Below, one piece after another: positions 8,163 to 16,641 of a DNA stretch of 20,344 bases. Source of the stretch: Bacillota bacterium (GTDB taxonomy: Bacteria > Bacillota > Clostridia > DSM-8532); assembly GCA_023440865.1 (NCBI GenBank), contig JAEXRM010000083.1:1-20344 (forward strand), written 5' to 3'. The stretch's first letter is position 1; each line of letters starts with the position of its first letter. Position numbers and translations under genes: made by a program. The notes under the pieces are model-generated. The model made no database searches. It saw only the letters and a program-made list of their open reading frames with translations, and was not told where the DNA came from.

Positions 8163-8858
8163 ATGGGCAGTGATCGTGCGATTCAGGTACTGGCCGCGTT
8201 GGCGCAAGGTGTGGATCCGTCTTCGGGAGAATGCCTGCCGGAGGCAAGCCCCTACAATGATGCGGATACCATCCGTGCCCTGTATACGGCACTCGATGTG
8301 CTGCAGTACGGCATGACGCAGATCTGCATCTCGGATTTGAGCAAAACGGGCATGGTGCCGGCAAGCCCGCTCGGCGGCATGAAACAGGCGGCTTCGGGCG
8401 GCGCGGTGATCCCGGTACCCGCCAGTCCGCTGCCGCTTGTGTTTGCAGGACATATGCCTGCGCCTTTCGGTGTGCGCTCTGACGCGAAGACGAATCGCGG
8501 TGTTCCCGATCCGATTCCGGAGATGGATGATCGGCAGGTGCGGCTTTACGAGATGCTGAAGACCTGGCGAAACGAGCAGGCCCGCAACGAGCGGGTTCCA
8601 GGCTACCTTGTCTTCAACAACGCGACCCTCGGGCGCATTGCCATCGCCTGCCCGGATACGCTTGCCGGCTTGGCCAGGGTCAAGGGCATCGGCGAGGTGA
8701 AACTCGACCGCTATTCCGACATGGTGTTGGATACCGTCAACAGCTTCCTAGAGATGGAGGATGATCTCGATGCAAGGGGTGCGATGGGCGCGATGGGCGC
8801 TGTCGGTGTGATGGATGTCCTTGGGCCGGCGGACCTGTTGGAGATGGCCGTGGGGTGA
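8163..8858 (+). CDS. Stand-alone HRDC-domain protein
   Basis: A 231-aa soluble protein. Residues about 124-197 form an HRDC domain, the small helical nucleic-acid-binding module usually found at the end of RecQ helicases and RNase D. Typical parts are LYEMLKTWRNEQA, the conserved VFNNATL and the helix-hairpin-like LARVKGIGEVKLDRYSD. No helicase or nuclease domain is present. The first 50 residues contain LAQGVDPSSGE and a short helix with RALYTALDVL, which look like a separate small conserved module; the stretch between (60-120) is low-complexity. The last 35 residues are hydrophobic with repeated GAMGAM-type motifs. The start is well defined by GGGGAGGAGG about 8 nt upstream. Function is unknown; a DNA- or RNA-binding accessory role is plausible. 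Confidence 0.75.
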   Translation: MGSDRAIQVLAALAQGVDPSSGECLPEASPYNDADTIRALYTALDVLQYGMTQICISDLSKTGMVPASPLGGMKQAASGGAVIPVPASPLPLVFAGHMPAPFGVRSDAKTNRGVPDPIPEMDDRQVRLYEMLKTWRNEQARNERVPGYLVFNNATLGRIAIACPDTLAGLARVKGIGEVKLDRYSDMVLDTVNSFLEMEDDLDARGAMGAMGAVGVMDVLGPADLLEMAVG

Positions 8859-8981
8859 TGAGGGAGGCGTAAAGCCGGTTGCTCAGGACATGACAAGGTG
8901 ACAGGATCGCGACCTGCGGTGAGGGGATCGTATGCACAATGGGACAAATCCGGGCCTGCGGCAGGATGCGCACGCTTGCGA
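8859..8981. other. Intergenic stretch without a recognised element
   Basis: This is the gap between the HRDC gene and the promoter of the SLH gene. It contains CCTGC-G-GCAGG-type symmetry near 8954 but no terminator with a T-run and no credible ORF. Any termination of the HRDC transcript here is not visible. Confidence 0.4.
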
Positions 8982-9010
8982 TTGACTCACATAAGATCAT
9001 TTGATATCAT
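8982..9010 (+). promoter_or_regulatory. Sigma-A-type promoter of the SLH/1233-aa gene pair
   Basis: TTGACT (8982-8987) and TATCAT (9005-9010) each match consensus at 5 of 6 positions and are spaced 17 bp apart. The surrounding DNA is AT-rich compared with its flanks. The transcript would have a leader of about 140 nt. That leader holds a perfect hairpin CCTTCC-GACGCG-GGAAGG at 9089-9106 and then AGGAGG at 9141-9146. Confidence 0.75.
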
Positions 9011-9156
9011 TTGGAAAACACTTACTTTCATGCATCGTGTGCCCACTGATAGCAACTTCCATGGCATGACGCAGATGAAGAACCGGAGCCTTCCGACGCG
9101 GGAAGGATCATGTTGTTGGATGCTCCGTCCATCAGGTACGAGGAGGATGGCTGTTC

Positions 9157-10581
9157 ATGTGCATGAAGCGGAGAAGCGTGCGGTTGTGCGTGGTGTTGCT
9201 CATCGTGATGACGATGCTTGGAAACGGCCCGGCCGTGATGTCGAATGCAGGCACAACAAAGGCGTTTCCGGACGTACCGGCACATGCATGGTATGCAGGA
9301 GACCTGAACTATATCACATCCGATACCCGCCGCATCCTTGAGGGCAGCACGGACGGGAGATACTACCCGGAAAGCCCCCTGAGTGTGGAGCAGTTCATCA
9401 AATGCACCATTGTCGCAGCCGGATTCAGACCGACTGCGACAGGCGGGCATTGGGCACAGCCCTTCATCGACAAGGCGCTGGCGCTGGGCATCATCCGACA
9501 GGGGCAGTTCGATACATTCAGCCGCGGCATCACACGGGGAGAGATGGCGGTCGTCATTCTATCCGCGTTGACGGCCATCACCGGGGAAGCGAAGCCGGGG
9601 TATGATGTGGTGGACATTCCGCGCAGGATGGCCGACTATGCCTCGTTCACGGCGGACATCCGTGTTCCGGTTTGTCAGGCGTACCACTTGGGCATCCTCA
9701 CCGGCTTGACGGATGGAAAGTTTCATCCGGAGCGCATTCTGACACGCTCCCAGGCGACTGCCGTCATCCGGCGGGTGATCGACGCATCCGCAAGGATCAA
9801 GTTGCTTCCGTATGGAACCGTGGAAGGCGAGGACATGTGGTCCGATGCCGAGTTTCAGCAGTTCATGGCGACGGAGGACTGGAAGAAGTATCTCAATCCC
9901 AATCCGTTGCAGGGCATGACGAATGGAAAGCTCATGTTCTATGAGTTCAAGGACATCACTGAGGAGGAGATCGCGGCCGGAAAGCCACAGAAGGTACCAG
10001 TGCTGCTGCAGGAGCCGGAGTACTCGATGTACTACGAGATTGCGAAGAAACTGGCTTATTATGCGAAAAAACTGGGGTGTACCGCTTCGGTGGGTTATGT
10101 TCCGGGTTGGGGAGGTTATGCAGATTTCGACTTAAGTTCGTTGCCACCCTGGGAGGGATATGGAAGTCGCCTATGCTTTAGCTTACGAATAGGTGCAGTA
10201 TCTCTCTTTAACAGTCAAGTCAAGAATACCAATCAAGAACCATACAATGGAGATATAAAATACCGCTGGGAGATACAATCACTATATACGGAGCAAGATG
10301 CAAGAGAATATGAGCCAGCTGGTTCACAAAAGCATAGTGATTGGTCGATTGACAAGTATGTACGCGCATTATCATCAATAAGTACAACTATATATGGCAA
10401 AGAGAATGGCGAAAAATTCGCGTCATTCATGGTTGATAAATACGATGCCATTTTTTGGTATTATAACAATTTCTCATATTCACTAAATGATGATATGTCT
10501 GTTATACCTGCTCATGTTTTTGCTAGTTACCCCACCGCGGATAATAAGATTGTTTTTTATACTGCAGAGGTTGAAGAGTAA
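9157..10581 (+). CDS. Secreted S-layer homology (SLH) domain protein
   Basis: A 474-aa exported protein. Residues 1-31 are a signal peptide (KRR, hydrophobic core, cleavage near SNA). Three SLH repeats follow at about 36-90, 96-140 and 160-210. They show FPDVPAHAWYAGDLNYI, DGRYYPESPLSVEQF, GGHWAQPFIDKALALGII, FSRGITRGEMAVVIL and LTDGKFHPERILTRSQATAVI. SLH repeats bind pyruvylated secondary cell wall polymer, so the protein is probably held on the cell surface. Residues 215-474 are of unknown type, aromatic-rich, with no catalytic motif I can name. From about residue 326 the codon use becomes AT-rich, unlike the first two thirds. The start has AGGAGG 10 nt upstream. The stop overlaps the next start (TAATG), so the two proteins are probably made and used together. 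Confidence 0.85.
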   Translation: MCMKRRSVRLCVVLLIVMTMLGNGPAVMSNAGTTKAFPDVPAHAWYAGDLNYITSDTRRILEGSTDGRYYPESPLSVEQFIKCTIVAAGFRPTATGGHWAQPFIDKALALGIIRQGQFDTFSRGITRGEMAVVILSALTAITGEAKPGYDVVDIPRRMADYASFTADIRVPVCQAYHLGILTGLTDGKFHPERILTRSQATAVIRRVIDASARIKLLPYGTVEGEDMWSDAEFQQFMATEDWKKYLNPNPLQGMTNGKLMFYEFKDITEEEIAAGKPQKVPVLLQEPEYSMYYEIAKKLAYYAKKLGCTASVGYVPGWGGYADFDLSSLPPWEGYGSRLCFSLRIGAVSLFNSQVKNTNQEPYNGDIKYRWEIQSLYTEQDAREYEPAGSQKHSDWSIDKYVRALSSISTTIYGKENGEKFASFMVDKYDAIFWYYNNFSYSLNDDMSVIPAHVFASYPTADNKIVFYTAEVEE

Positions 10582-11040
10582 TGCGAAGGTTATCATTACT
10601 ACTTGCAGTCCTTCTTTGTATGACTCAGGTATGCAACGCTGATGCAAGCACGTTTTATGCAATTAGTGACAGCTATCAACGGGGATTCTCTGTTTTTACC
10701 GCTGGAAAGAGCTATCGCTTGAATCAAGTGGCACTATCGAATTACTATATTCTATCCTACGGTGACCCTTCTCAAATTGCCAATAATCGCTTCATGCCTG
10801 AACGAGATGGTTGGATGACACGCACGAATGAATCTTCTGAGCGTGGAGAGTATCAGATTCTGGGCTACAACTATTTGAATGTCCCCATTACAAATGACCG
10901 GTGGTTTTCCAGCATTGGTCACTTGGGAACTCAATTTCGGTCTGACTATTCCAATGTTAATTGGCTAGATGTCAATTCAGTTCAAGATAAGGTCGTAATC
11001 CCACAAGAGCGTTGGCAATATTTAGAGAACTTTTCCACCC
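10135..11040. other. AT-rich island across the junction of the two secreted-protein genes
   Basis: Base composition drops sharply within otherwise GC-rich coding DNA. I counted 19 G/C in 10201-10260 and 23 in 10921-10980 of 60, compared with 32 in 9841-9900 and 40 in 13321-13380. Both reading frames stay intact across the edges. The segment encodes about the last 150 residues of the SLH protein and the first 150 of the next. Edges are approximate to a few tens of bases. Confidence 0.8.
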
Positions 11041-14000
11041 CCATGAACAATTACATCCTCAACGCCCCTTTCTTCGACTCCGACCACCCAACGAAAGGCG
11101 AGACATCGACCGGCTTTTCGTTACGCCGCTTGCTGCCAAACCGTCAGTGGGTCACAAAAAGCTACATCCTGTCCCAACCAACACAGTATGAAGATGGAGC
11201 GGTCTATCTGCGCTACTCCCAGAATGGCCGTGAGAACTACAATACCATTCAGATTCCGGCGCTGCCTCGGGTCGAGTGCGTCATGCGTGCCACCGCCAAC
11301 GTGACGGCCATTGAACGCGGCAAGACGCAGGATGTGGTCGTGACGATCGATACTGGTGACAGCTATGCGATTGTCTACCATGAGCAGGACAAGTCGGCCA
11401 TTTCATCGCGCCAATACTGGGGCCGGGCAGGGGTGATTCCCGTTGGAGCCGCGGGCGCCTCATCCCCTCAATCCACATACCGGATCACGGTGCCAAACGT
11501 GGCGCCCAATACCGTTCTTCATGTGCAGGCATCGGTTTCTAGCGAGCGTGTGCGTCAGATGGGGCAGCCGGACACGGATACGAAATCGACCACGATCACG
11601 ATAGGGGAGATCGCCCCGGTCAACGCCACGGGTGGATCATCCCTGGCAGGTTCCACGTTGGATGCCCAGGCAACCGGAATCCTCGCCGCGGATGACCGAG
11701 GCAAGGAACGTTTTGACGTGTCCAAGGGCATACCGGTGACAGATACTCTGTATGCAAGCGTGTCGGGGAGGCATTACCTCATCAGGCAGGCGTTTAGGCA
11801 GGTCAGCGGAACCATTGCCTATTCTGTCGCCGTGCGGCATCCGGATCCACCACAGGCAACGTCTGCACCGACTCCCGTTCTTCCAGACCCCACCGCGTCC
11901 CCTGCAGACCCCACCGCGTCCCCTCCAGCACCCACCGCACCGCCGACGCCGCAGCCAACGACTTACTCCACCTCGACGGTTTCGGTTTCACGCTCCTACT
12001 CCTTCTGGGAGATCAGCCAACTGGAGGTCTTCGCGCTGGCTTCCGCAGAAATCCGATCCGCGGTGCTGCCTGGCGGGAAGTTGCTGCTGACGCCCTCTTC
12101 CGCTTACCATGCGCCCGCAGTGGACATGGTCCATGCGGTGGACGATCTGTTGACGCATCATGTGCAGACGGGAGACACGAACCGTTCCACTAGCACCTCC
12201 TCGCATGATTCCGATGCGATTCGCAGAGCCGCTGAATCAGCGGTTCCGGTGCTGACAGTCCGCAACGACCGGTTGCGAGTCGACGGCGTGACCATCCTTT
12301 CGGATGCGGCCACGCCAAGCAATGGAGAAACGCCGATCTCCATGACGCCGGGAACCATGCCTCTGGATGCTCTCTTCGCCCAGCACCTGAAAATCCCGTC
12401 CGATGTAATGAATGGTACTGTTCAGTCCGAAGGAACCATCCGGTATGAACGGCTCGCAAGCCATATTGTCAACGGCGGAACGGATACTCGTGTGGAACAA
12501 CCCATTGGCACGATCAATGCGGTGCGTGTGCACACGCCGGTTGCCCTTGTCGCAGGCTTGGTGTCCGACGATGTGCATGACCAGAGCGCAAGCGTTGCAT
12601 CGCAGACAACCGGCAATGTGGGCGCTTCCGCCTCCGGCAGCACAACTGCCGCTGCGTCCGGCGGCGCGCAGCAGCGCACATCGGGCGCGGTTGTACTTGG
12701 CAGACCATTTGCATTGCGTCTCTCCAACACGGGAACCCATCTGCCGATCACCGGCTTTGGAACGCGTGACTATGCATCGTATGTCGGAGAGCGGGAAATC
12801 CGGCTCTCGTTCGATGCATACCTGGGTGCGCTGTATACCGGAAGATTTGTAAAGGCCGGAACCTGGCATCCATTGTCCGCGCTGGGGATTCCAGTGAGCG
12901 CGGAATCCATCGAACTGCGCACGCCATCCTGGGTTCAGCCGGGAGAGCACCTGATCGAGGTGCGTTCCCGCGCGGTGAATGATGCATTTGATGGTGAACG
13001 GTCGTCTGATGAGACGGCGGTCATGACTGAGACGCGCGCGTCACTGGACGGGGGAAAAGCGTCCGCGCCAAACACGCAGTTGTCATACCCACAACAGCTC
13101 CCCGCTTTGACCGGACGCATGCAGACCACATCCTCGGCCAATCTTGCGATAGACGATCACGCGGCGACCGTCCGCATACCGGTTCAGGTGGTGGGTCGCA
13201 TGTACGACTTCCGCATCACGGATATTGAGGACCCGATGTGGGAAACGTTCTTTCGTACACAGAAAGGTGGAACCTCCGGCACAGGGCGCGTATTTGATGT
13301 CGGTTCCCGCAACATCAACGGAGAAACGGATCCGGCACGGCTGTTCACGCTGCCGGTCATGCCCGGCAAGAACGCGGCAGCCGGCATGGCGGACCGCGCG
13401 GTGAAGCTGGGGTATGGCGTGAAGTTCGAGATCAAGACGATCGGCGACTACTTCAAGCCGGATGACGTGATCCGCCTGCATCCGAGATTCCAGCATGTCG
13501 ACGCATCCGGTGTCCGGCGCGATGTGGATTTGTACTACAGCCTGCCCGGAAAACCGCTGATCCGTATTGGGAGCGCGGATGACACACTGGTGTCCAAGGC
13601 GGGCATCGACCTGGGGTATCGCAGCCTGTCCGCCGGGGAGTTCACCAATACGGGAACCGCGCTGGCGCTGCTGTCCTCTGCCGCCGATCCGGCCGTATCC
13701 GGCAATGCGGTATTCCTGAACAATGAGGGGACAAGGTTCCTCAGGCAAGCCCAGGCCGGTGTGGACATGTTCCGGCCGTGGCGGATCCTCCTGGGCAGTG
13801 CGACGCGCACGTTCCGCGGACCTGCAACCGGAACAGGCTTTCAGCTTCCGGAGGAGGTCGATCCGACACTCGCATTCGCATCGATGCAGAAATGGTACGG
13901 TGAATGGCGGCTTCCCGCAGACACGCTGATCGTGCCTGCGGGAACTGATCTGTCGAAGATTCCGAGGATCACGGCGGCGAATCCCGTGTTCCTGAAAGAG

Positions 14001-14282
14001 GGATATCTTGCGGTGAACTTCCGTTCGATCGAGCTATGCCGAAATGGCGATTATGCGCATCCCGTCCTGCTGTATGCGGGGCGCGATGCCAGTGCGGCCG
14101 AATGGAACGATGACCTGCGCGCGGCAAACCTGACAGGCATGCAGCTCGATGAGGGCAACGGCTGGTTGCTCGAGGGATACAACCCGGCGCAGGGAAGCAT
14201 GCCGCTCGTCGAAGGGGATGCGGTGCTCTACTACGCTGGTCGAAGAGCGACAGACGACCTGACGGGATTGGGGACACACTGA
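10581..14282 (+). CDS. Large secreted protein of unknown function (1233 aa)
   Basis: I do not recognise a family. Residues 1-23 are a signal peptide (MRRLSLLLAVLLCMTQVCNA). The next 400 residues look beta-rich and aromatic. A Pro/Thr/Ala-rich linker covers about 420-460, with DPTASP repeated through a 21-bp DNA duplication near 11886-11927. A Ser/Gly/Ala linker lies at about 670-700. The rest (700-1233) is again beta-rich with several extended segments. There is no C-terminal membrane helix, and the internal LPITG (721-725) is not placed like a sortase signal. So the protein is either released or held by a partner, most simply the SLH protein encoded just upstream with a 1-nt overlap. Its first 150 codons are AT-rich, the rest GC-rich. 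A stalk-like surface or S-layer-associated protein is my best guess. Confidence 0.8.
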   Translation: MRRLSLLLAVLLCMTQVCNADASTFYAISDSYQRGFSVFTAGKSYRLNQVALSNYYILSYGDPSQIANNRFMPERDGWMTRTNESSERGEYQILGYNYLNVPITNDRWFSSIGHLGTQFRSDYSNVNWLDVNSVQDKVVIPQERWQYLENFSTPMNNYILNAPFFDSDHPTKGETSTGFSLRRLLPNRQWVTKSYILSQPTQYEDGAVYLRYSQNGRENYNTIQIPALPRVECVMRATANVTAIERGKTQDVVVTIDTGDSYAIVYHEQDKSAISSRQYWGRAGVIPVGAAGASSPQSTYRITVPNVAPNTVLHVQASVSSERVRQMGQPDTDTKSTTITIGEIAPVNATGGSSLAGSTLDAQATGILAADDRGKERFDVSKGIPVTDTLYASVSGRHYLIRQAFRQVSGTIAYSVAVRHPDPPQATSAPTPVLPDPTASPADPTASPPAPTAPPTPQPTTYSTSTVSVSRSYSFWEISQLEVFALASAEIRSAVLPGGKLLLTPSSAYHAPAVDMVHAVDDLLTHHVQTGDTNRSTSTSSHDSDAIRRAAESAVPVLTVRNDRLRVDGVTILSDAATPSNGETPISMTPGTMPLDALFAQHLKIPSDVMNGTVQSEGTIRYERLASHIVNGGTDTRVEQPIGTINAVRVHTPVALVAGLVSDDVHDQSASVASQTTGNVGASASGSTTAAASGGAQQRTSGAVVLGRPFALRLSNTGTHLPITGFGTRDYASYVGEREIRLSFDAYLGALYTGRFVKAGTWHPLSALGIPVSAESIELRTPSWVQPGEHLIEVRSRAVNDAFDGERSSDETAVMTETRASLDGGKASAPNTQLSYPQQLPALTGRMQTTSSANLAIDDHAATVRIPVQVVGRMYDFRITDIEDPMWETFFRTQKGGTSGTGRVFDVGSRNINGETDPARLFTLPVMPGKNAAAGMADRAVKLGYGVKFEIKTIGDYFKPDDVIRLHPRFQHVDASGVRRDVDLYYSLPGKPLIRIGSADDTLVSKAGIDLGYRSLSAGEFTNTGTALALLSSAADPAVSGNAVFLNNEGTRFLRQAQAGVDMFRPWRILLGSATRTFRGPATGTGFQLPEEVDPTLAFASMQKWYGEWRLPADTLIVPAGTDLSKIPRITAANPVFLKEGYLAVNFRSIELCRNGDYAHPVLLYAGRDASAAEWNDDLRAANLTGMQLDEGNGWLLEGYNPAQGSMPLVEGDAVLYYAGRRATDDLTGLGTH

Positions 14283-14401
14283 TGTATCCTACAGCATGGC
14301 AAAACGAAGGAGAAAGATGGAACGACGATTTGATGAAACACCTGCTTTATCAGAGCAATTGTGATCCTCTCATCCGAGGAACGCATGCTGCTGTGTCCTG
14401 A
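14282..14401 (+). CDS. Possible 39-aa ORF overlapping the preceding stop
   Basis: ATG at 14282 overlaps the TGA of the 1233-aa gene (TGATG), the same type of junction as the one before it. The product would begin MYPTAWQNEGERWNDD and end at TGA 14399-14401. No good ribosome binding site precedes it except GGGGA within the upstream gene. A second, shorter frame inside (14317-14364, 15 codons) has a perfect AAGGAG 4 nt before its ATG. Either could be a real small peptide, a coupling device or chance; codon evidence is too short to decide. Confidence 0.22.
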   Translation: MYPTAWQNEGERWNDDLMKHLLYQSNCDPLIRGTHAAVS

Positions 14402-14788
14402 AAATCGTTCATGCAAGGTGATGGTGTGACTTGCCGAAGACCAAGCGTTTCCATCAAATGTGCCGCTGTTCAAGGTGGAAAGCCTTGTTTGAAGGTTTCT
14501 TGCGATGACGGCTTGCGGATTTGGTCTCTTCCATCATCACTCGCATCATCACTCGGGATCTTGTGTTTTCATCGAAAACGCATGATTCCTGCACATCAGT
14601 TGCCTGTTTCCCCCACGATGGGGTAGACTGGGAGCAGGCGTATTTGTGTTTGCAACAACATGTATGGGTGGCAAAATGCCAGGGTAAGTACCAAAGGCAG
14701 GCATATGGACCAACCATCATGACCAACAACAAAAAGCAATCGCAATCAACAAACACAACATGCAAACACAAGCGCATGAGGGAGCACG
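14402..14788. other. Intergenic region upstream of the TrmB-like gene
   Basis: No credible gene. It holds a 12-bp direct repeat CATCATCACTCG (14532-14543 and 14544-14555) and a hairpin TGTGTTTTC-ATC-GAAAACGCA (14562-14582, one G-T pair). A weak promoter-like pair TTGCCT/TAGACT (14600-14605 and 14624-14629, 18 bp) follows. From about 14716 to 14775 there is a nearly G-free stretch rich in A and C that would be an unstructured RNA leader just before the GAGGGAG ribosome binding site. Confidence 0.45.
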
Positions 14789-15475
14789 ATGGGCATCGTT
14801 GACGCATTGATGAAAACAGGCCTGACCCGCCATGAATCCGAGCTGTATCTGGCCTTGTGCCGCGAGGGCGAGGTCACCGGCTATGAGCTTGCGAAGATCA
14901 CCGGCATTCCGCGAGCCAATGTGTACCAGGCGCTTTCCGCACTGGCCGACAAGGGTGGCGCACGGATCATCGAGGGAAATCCGCAGCGGTTCACCGCCGT
15001 GCTCCCCGAGGAATATTGCGCCATCAAGGAACGGGAGATGAAGGACATCCATCGGCTCATCCTCGCGGAAGCACCGACCCGCACGGAAGCGCCGGGCGGA
15101 TACTTCACCATCTCCGGCCATGTCAACATTCTGGGCAAGATGCGGTATGTCATTGCCCACGCGACACAACGCATCTATCTGGCCATGAACGGCCAGGATC
15201 TTCCTTGGATCCGAGAAGAGGTGGATGCAGCCATTCAAAGGGGATTGAAGGTCGTGCTGCTGACATCCGAAGGGGTTGAGGTTCATGGCGCCACGCTGCA
15301 CCCGTTCGGGCGCAAGCAGGGTCAGATTCGCCTGATCGCGGACTCGGCCGAGGTGATGACAGGGGCCTTGACCGGATCCGAGCATGACGTCTGCCTGTAT
15401 TCGAAGAACCAGCCGCTCATTGATCTGATCAAGGAATCGCTCAAGAACGAGATCGCGCTGTCGGAGCGCAAGTGA
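14789..15475 (+). CDS. TrmB-family transcriptional regulator
   Basis: A 228-aa cytoplasmic regulator. Residues about 5-72 are a winged helix of the TrmB type: GLTRHESELYLALCREGEVTG, then YELAKITGIPRANVYQALSAL as the recognition part. A short helical linker (75-95) follows. The C-terminal domain (about 105-225) contains YFTISGHVNILGKMRYVI and resembles the effector part of TrmB-like proteins, which in relatives senses sugars or other ligands; the ligand here is unknown. GAGGGAG lies 4 nt before the ATG. The stop overlaps the GTG start of the amidase gene (GTGA), so regulator and amidase form one transcription unit. That suggests control of cell-wall turnover or sensing of wall-derived compounds. 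Confidence 0.85.
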   Translation: MGIVDALMKTGLTRHESELYLALCREGEVTGYELAKITGIPRANVYQALSALADKGGARIIEGNPQRFTAVLPEEYCAIKEREMKDIHRLILAEAPTRTEAPGGYFTISGHVNILGKMRYVIAHATQRIYLAMNGQDLPWIREEVDAAIQRGLKVVLLTSEGVEVHGATLHPFGRKQGQIRLIADSAEVMTGALTGSEHDVCLYSKNQPLIDLIKESLKNEIALSERK

Positions 15476-16641
15476 GCAGCATGCTGCCGCACAGGGGCGT
15501 GCGTATGTCCGGCACAACGCCGCATATGCCATCATCGGGGATGCCGCCGTTGCTGATACGTCTGCTGCTGCGGTTGTCAGTGCTGTTTGTGGGAATCGTG
15601 CTATTGTTATCCTGCGGCATCGGCAAGGGAGCGGGGGATCCTTCTGTGGAAGAACAAGCATCGAGTCCACTCAACAGACAGCCCCAATCTGTCACGCCCG
15701 CTGCACCAGCTTCACCCGTCGCACCAGCATCGCCTGTCGCGGCAGTCACACCTGGCACGCCAGCCACGCCCGCCGCACCAGCCACACCGGCTGCACCAGC
15801 TTCACCCGTCACGCCAGCCTCGCCTGTCGCGGCAGTCACGCCCGTCACGCCAGCCATGCCCGCCGCACCAGCCACACCGGCTGCACCAGCCACACCGGCT
15901 GCACCAGCTGCACCCGTCACGTCAGCCTCACCTGTCGCGGCAGTCACACCCGTCACGCCCGTCACACCCGCATCACTACCCGCTTCTCCTGCATCACTCG
16001 ACGGTTTCACCCTCTGCATCGACGCGGGTCACCAGATTGTCGGGAACAGCGATCTGGAGCCGATCGCACCTGGCTCGACAACCCTGAAGGCGCAGACTTC
16101 GTCTGGAACCTATGGACGTTTCACGGGTATTCCGGAATACCAGCTCAATCTCGATGTCGCATTGCTGCTGCAGGCGGATCTGAAGGCGCATGGCGCGAAT
16201 GTGGTCATGACCCGCGAAACCAACGACGTCGACCTGGGCAACATCGACCGGGCGGAGATCGGGAACAATGCGGGAGCGGACCTGGTTGTCCGCATCCACG
16301 CCGATGGATCTGAAAACCCGGATGTGCACGGCATTTCCGTGCTGGTTCCCGGTGAAATGCATGTGGGAAGTAATATTGCCTCCCTCAGCCTCTCTGCCGG
16401 CAACTGCATCTACGAATCACTGCTGGATGCAACCGGCGCTAAAGGGCGGCGTGTCGTGACGCGCACCGATCTGACCGGCTTCAACTGGTCAAAGGTGCCG
16501 GTTGTGCTCATCGAGCTCGGATTCATGACGAACGAGAAAGAGGATCGTATGCTGCAGGATGCGTCATACCGGCAGGCGTTGGCGGATGGCATCGTGGCGG
16601 GAATCCGGTGCTATCTGGCGCAATACGCACGAGGCGGGTGA
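15472..16641 (+). CDS. N-acetylmuramoyl-L-alanine amidase (Amidase_3), probable lipoprotein
   Basis: A 389-aa exported enzyme expected to cut the bond between muramic acid and the stem peptide in peptidoglycan. After a hydrophobic stretch (26-47) comes LLSC, a usable lipobox with C48, so it is probably membrane-anchored. Residues 74-177 are a Pro/Ala/Thr/Val linker built of TPAAPA-like repeats. The catalytic domain (178-388) has all expected residues: H187 in IDAGHQ, E222 in IPEYQLN, H276 in VVRIHAD and E348 in VLIELGFMTN. GTG at 15472 overlaps the upstream stop and has GGAG just before it; ATG 15505 is a later alternative. The lipobox has Leu at -2, which is less common. The last codons and the stop belong to a 34-bp tandem repeat. 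Confidence 0.93.
   Translation: MSSMLPHRGVRMSGTTPHMPSSGMPPLLIRLLLRLSVLFVGIVLLLSCGIGKGAGDPSVEEQASSPLNRQPQSVTPAAPASPVAPASPVAAVTPGTPATPAAPATPAAPASPVTPASPVAAVTPVTPAMPAAPATPAAPATPAAPAAPVTSASPVAAVTPVTPVTPASLPASPASLDGFTLCIDAGHQIVGNSDLEPIAPGSTTLKAQTSSGTYGRFTGIPEYQLNLDVALLLQADLKAHGANVVMTRETNDVDLGNIDRAEIGNNAGADLVVRIHADGSENPDVHGISVLVPGEMHVGSNIASLSLSAGNCIYESLLDATGAKGRRVVTRTDLTGFNWSKVPVVLIELGFMTNEKEDRMLQDASYRQALADGIVAGIRCYLAQYARGG
15731..15960. repeat. Minisatellite coding for the Pro/Ala/Thr linker
   Basis: The core CCTGTCGCGGCAGTCAC recurs at 15733, 15823 and 15931. The spacings are 90 and 108 bp. The difference of 18 bp is explained by one extra copy of GCCACACCGGCTGCACCA. All units are multiples of three, so copy changes lengthen or shorten the linker without breaking the frame. 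Confidence 0.88.

Noticed and set aside
8869..8891. GGCGTAAAGCC near 8866 as a second GEMM riboswitch core
   Set aside because: It resembles only the ACGCAAAGC element. The tetraloop helix before it and the CTAA and closing strands after it are missing.
12738..12758. LPITG inside the 1233-aa protein
   Set aside because: It lies at residues 721-725, far from the C-terminus, with no hydrophobic segment or basic tail after it, so it is not a sortase signal.
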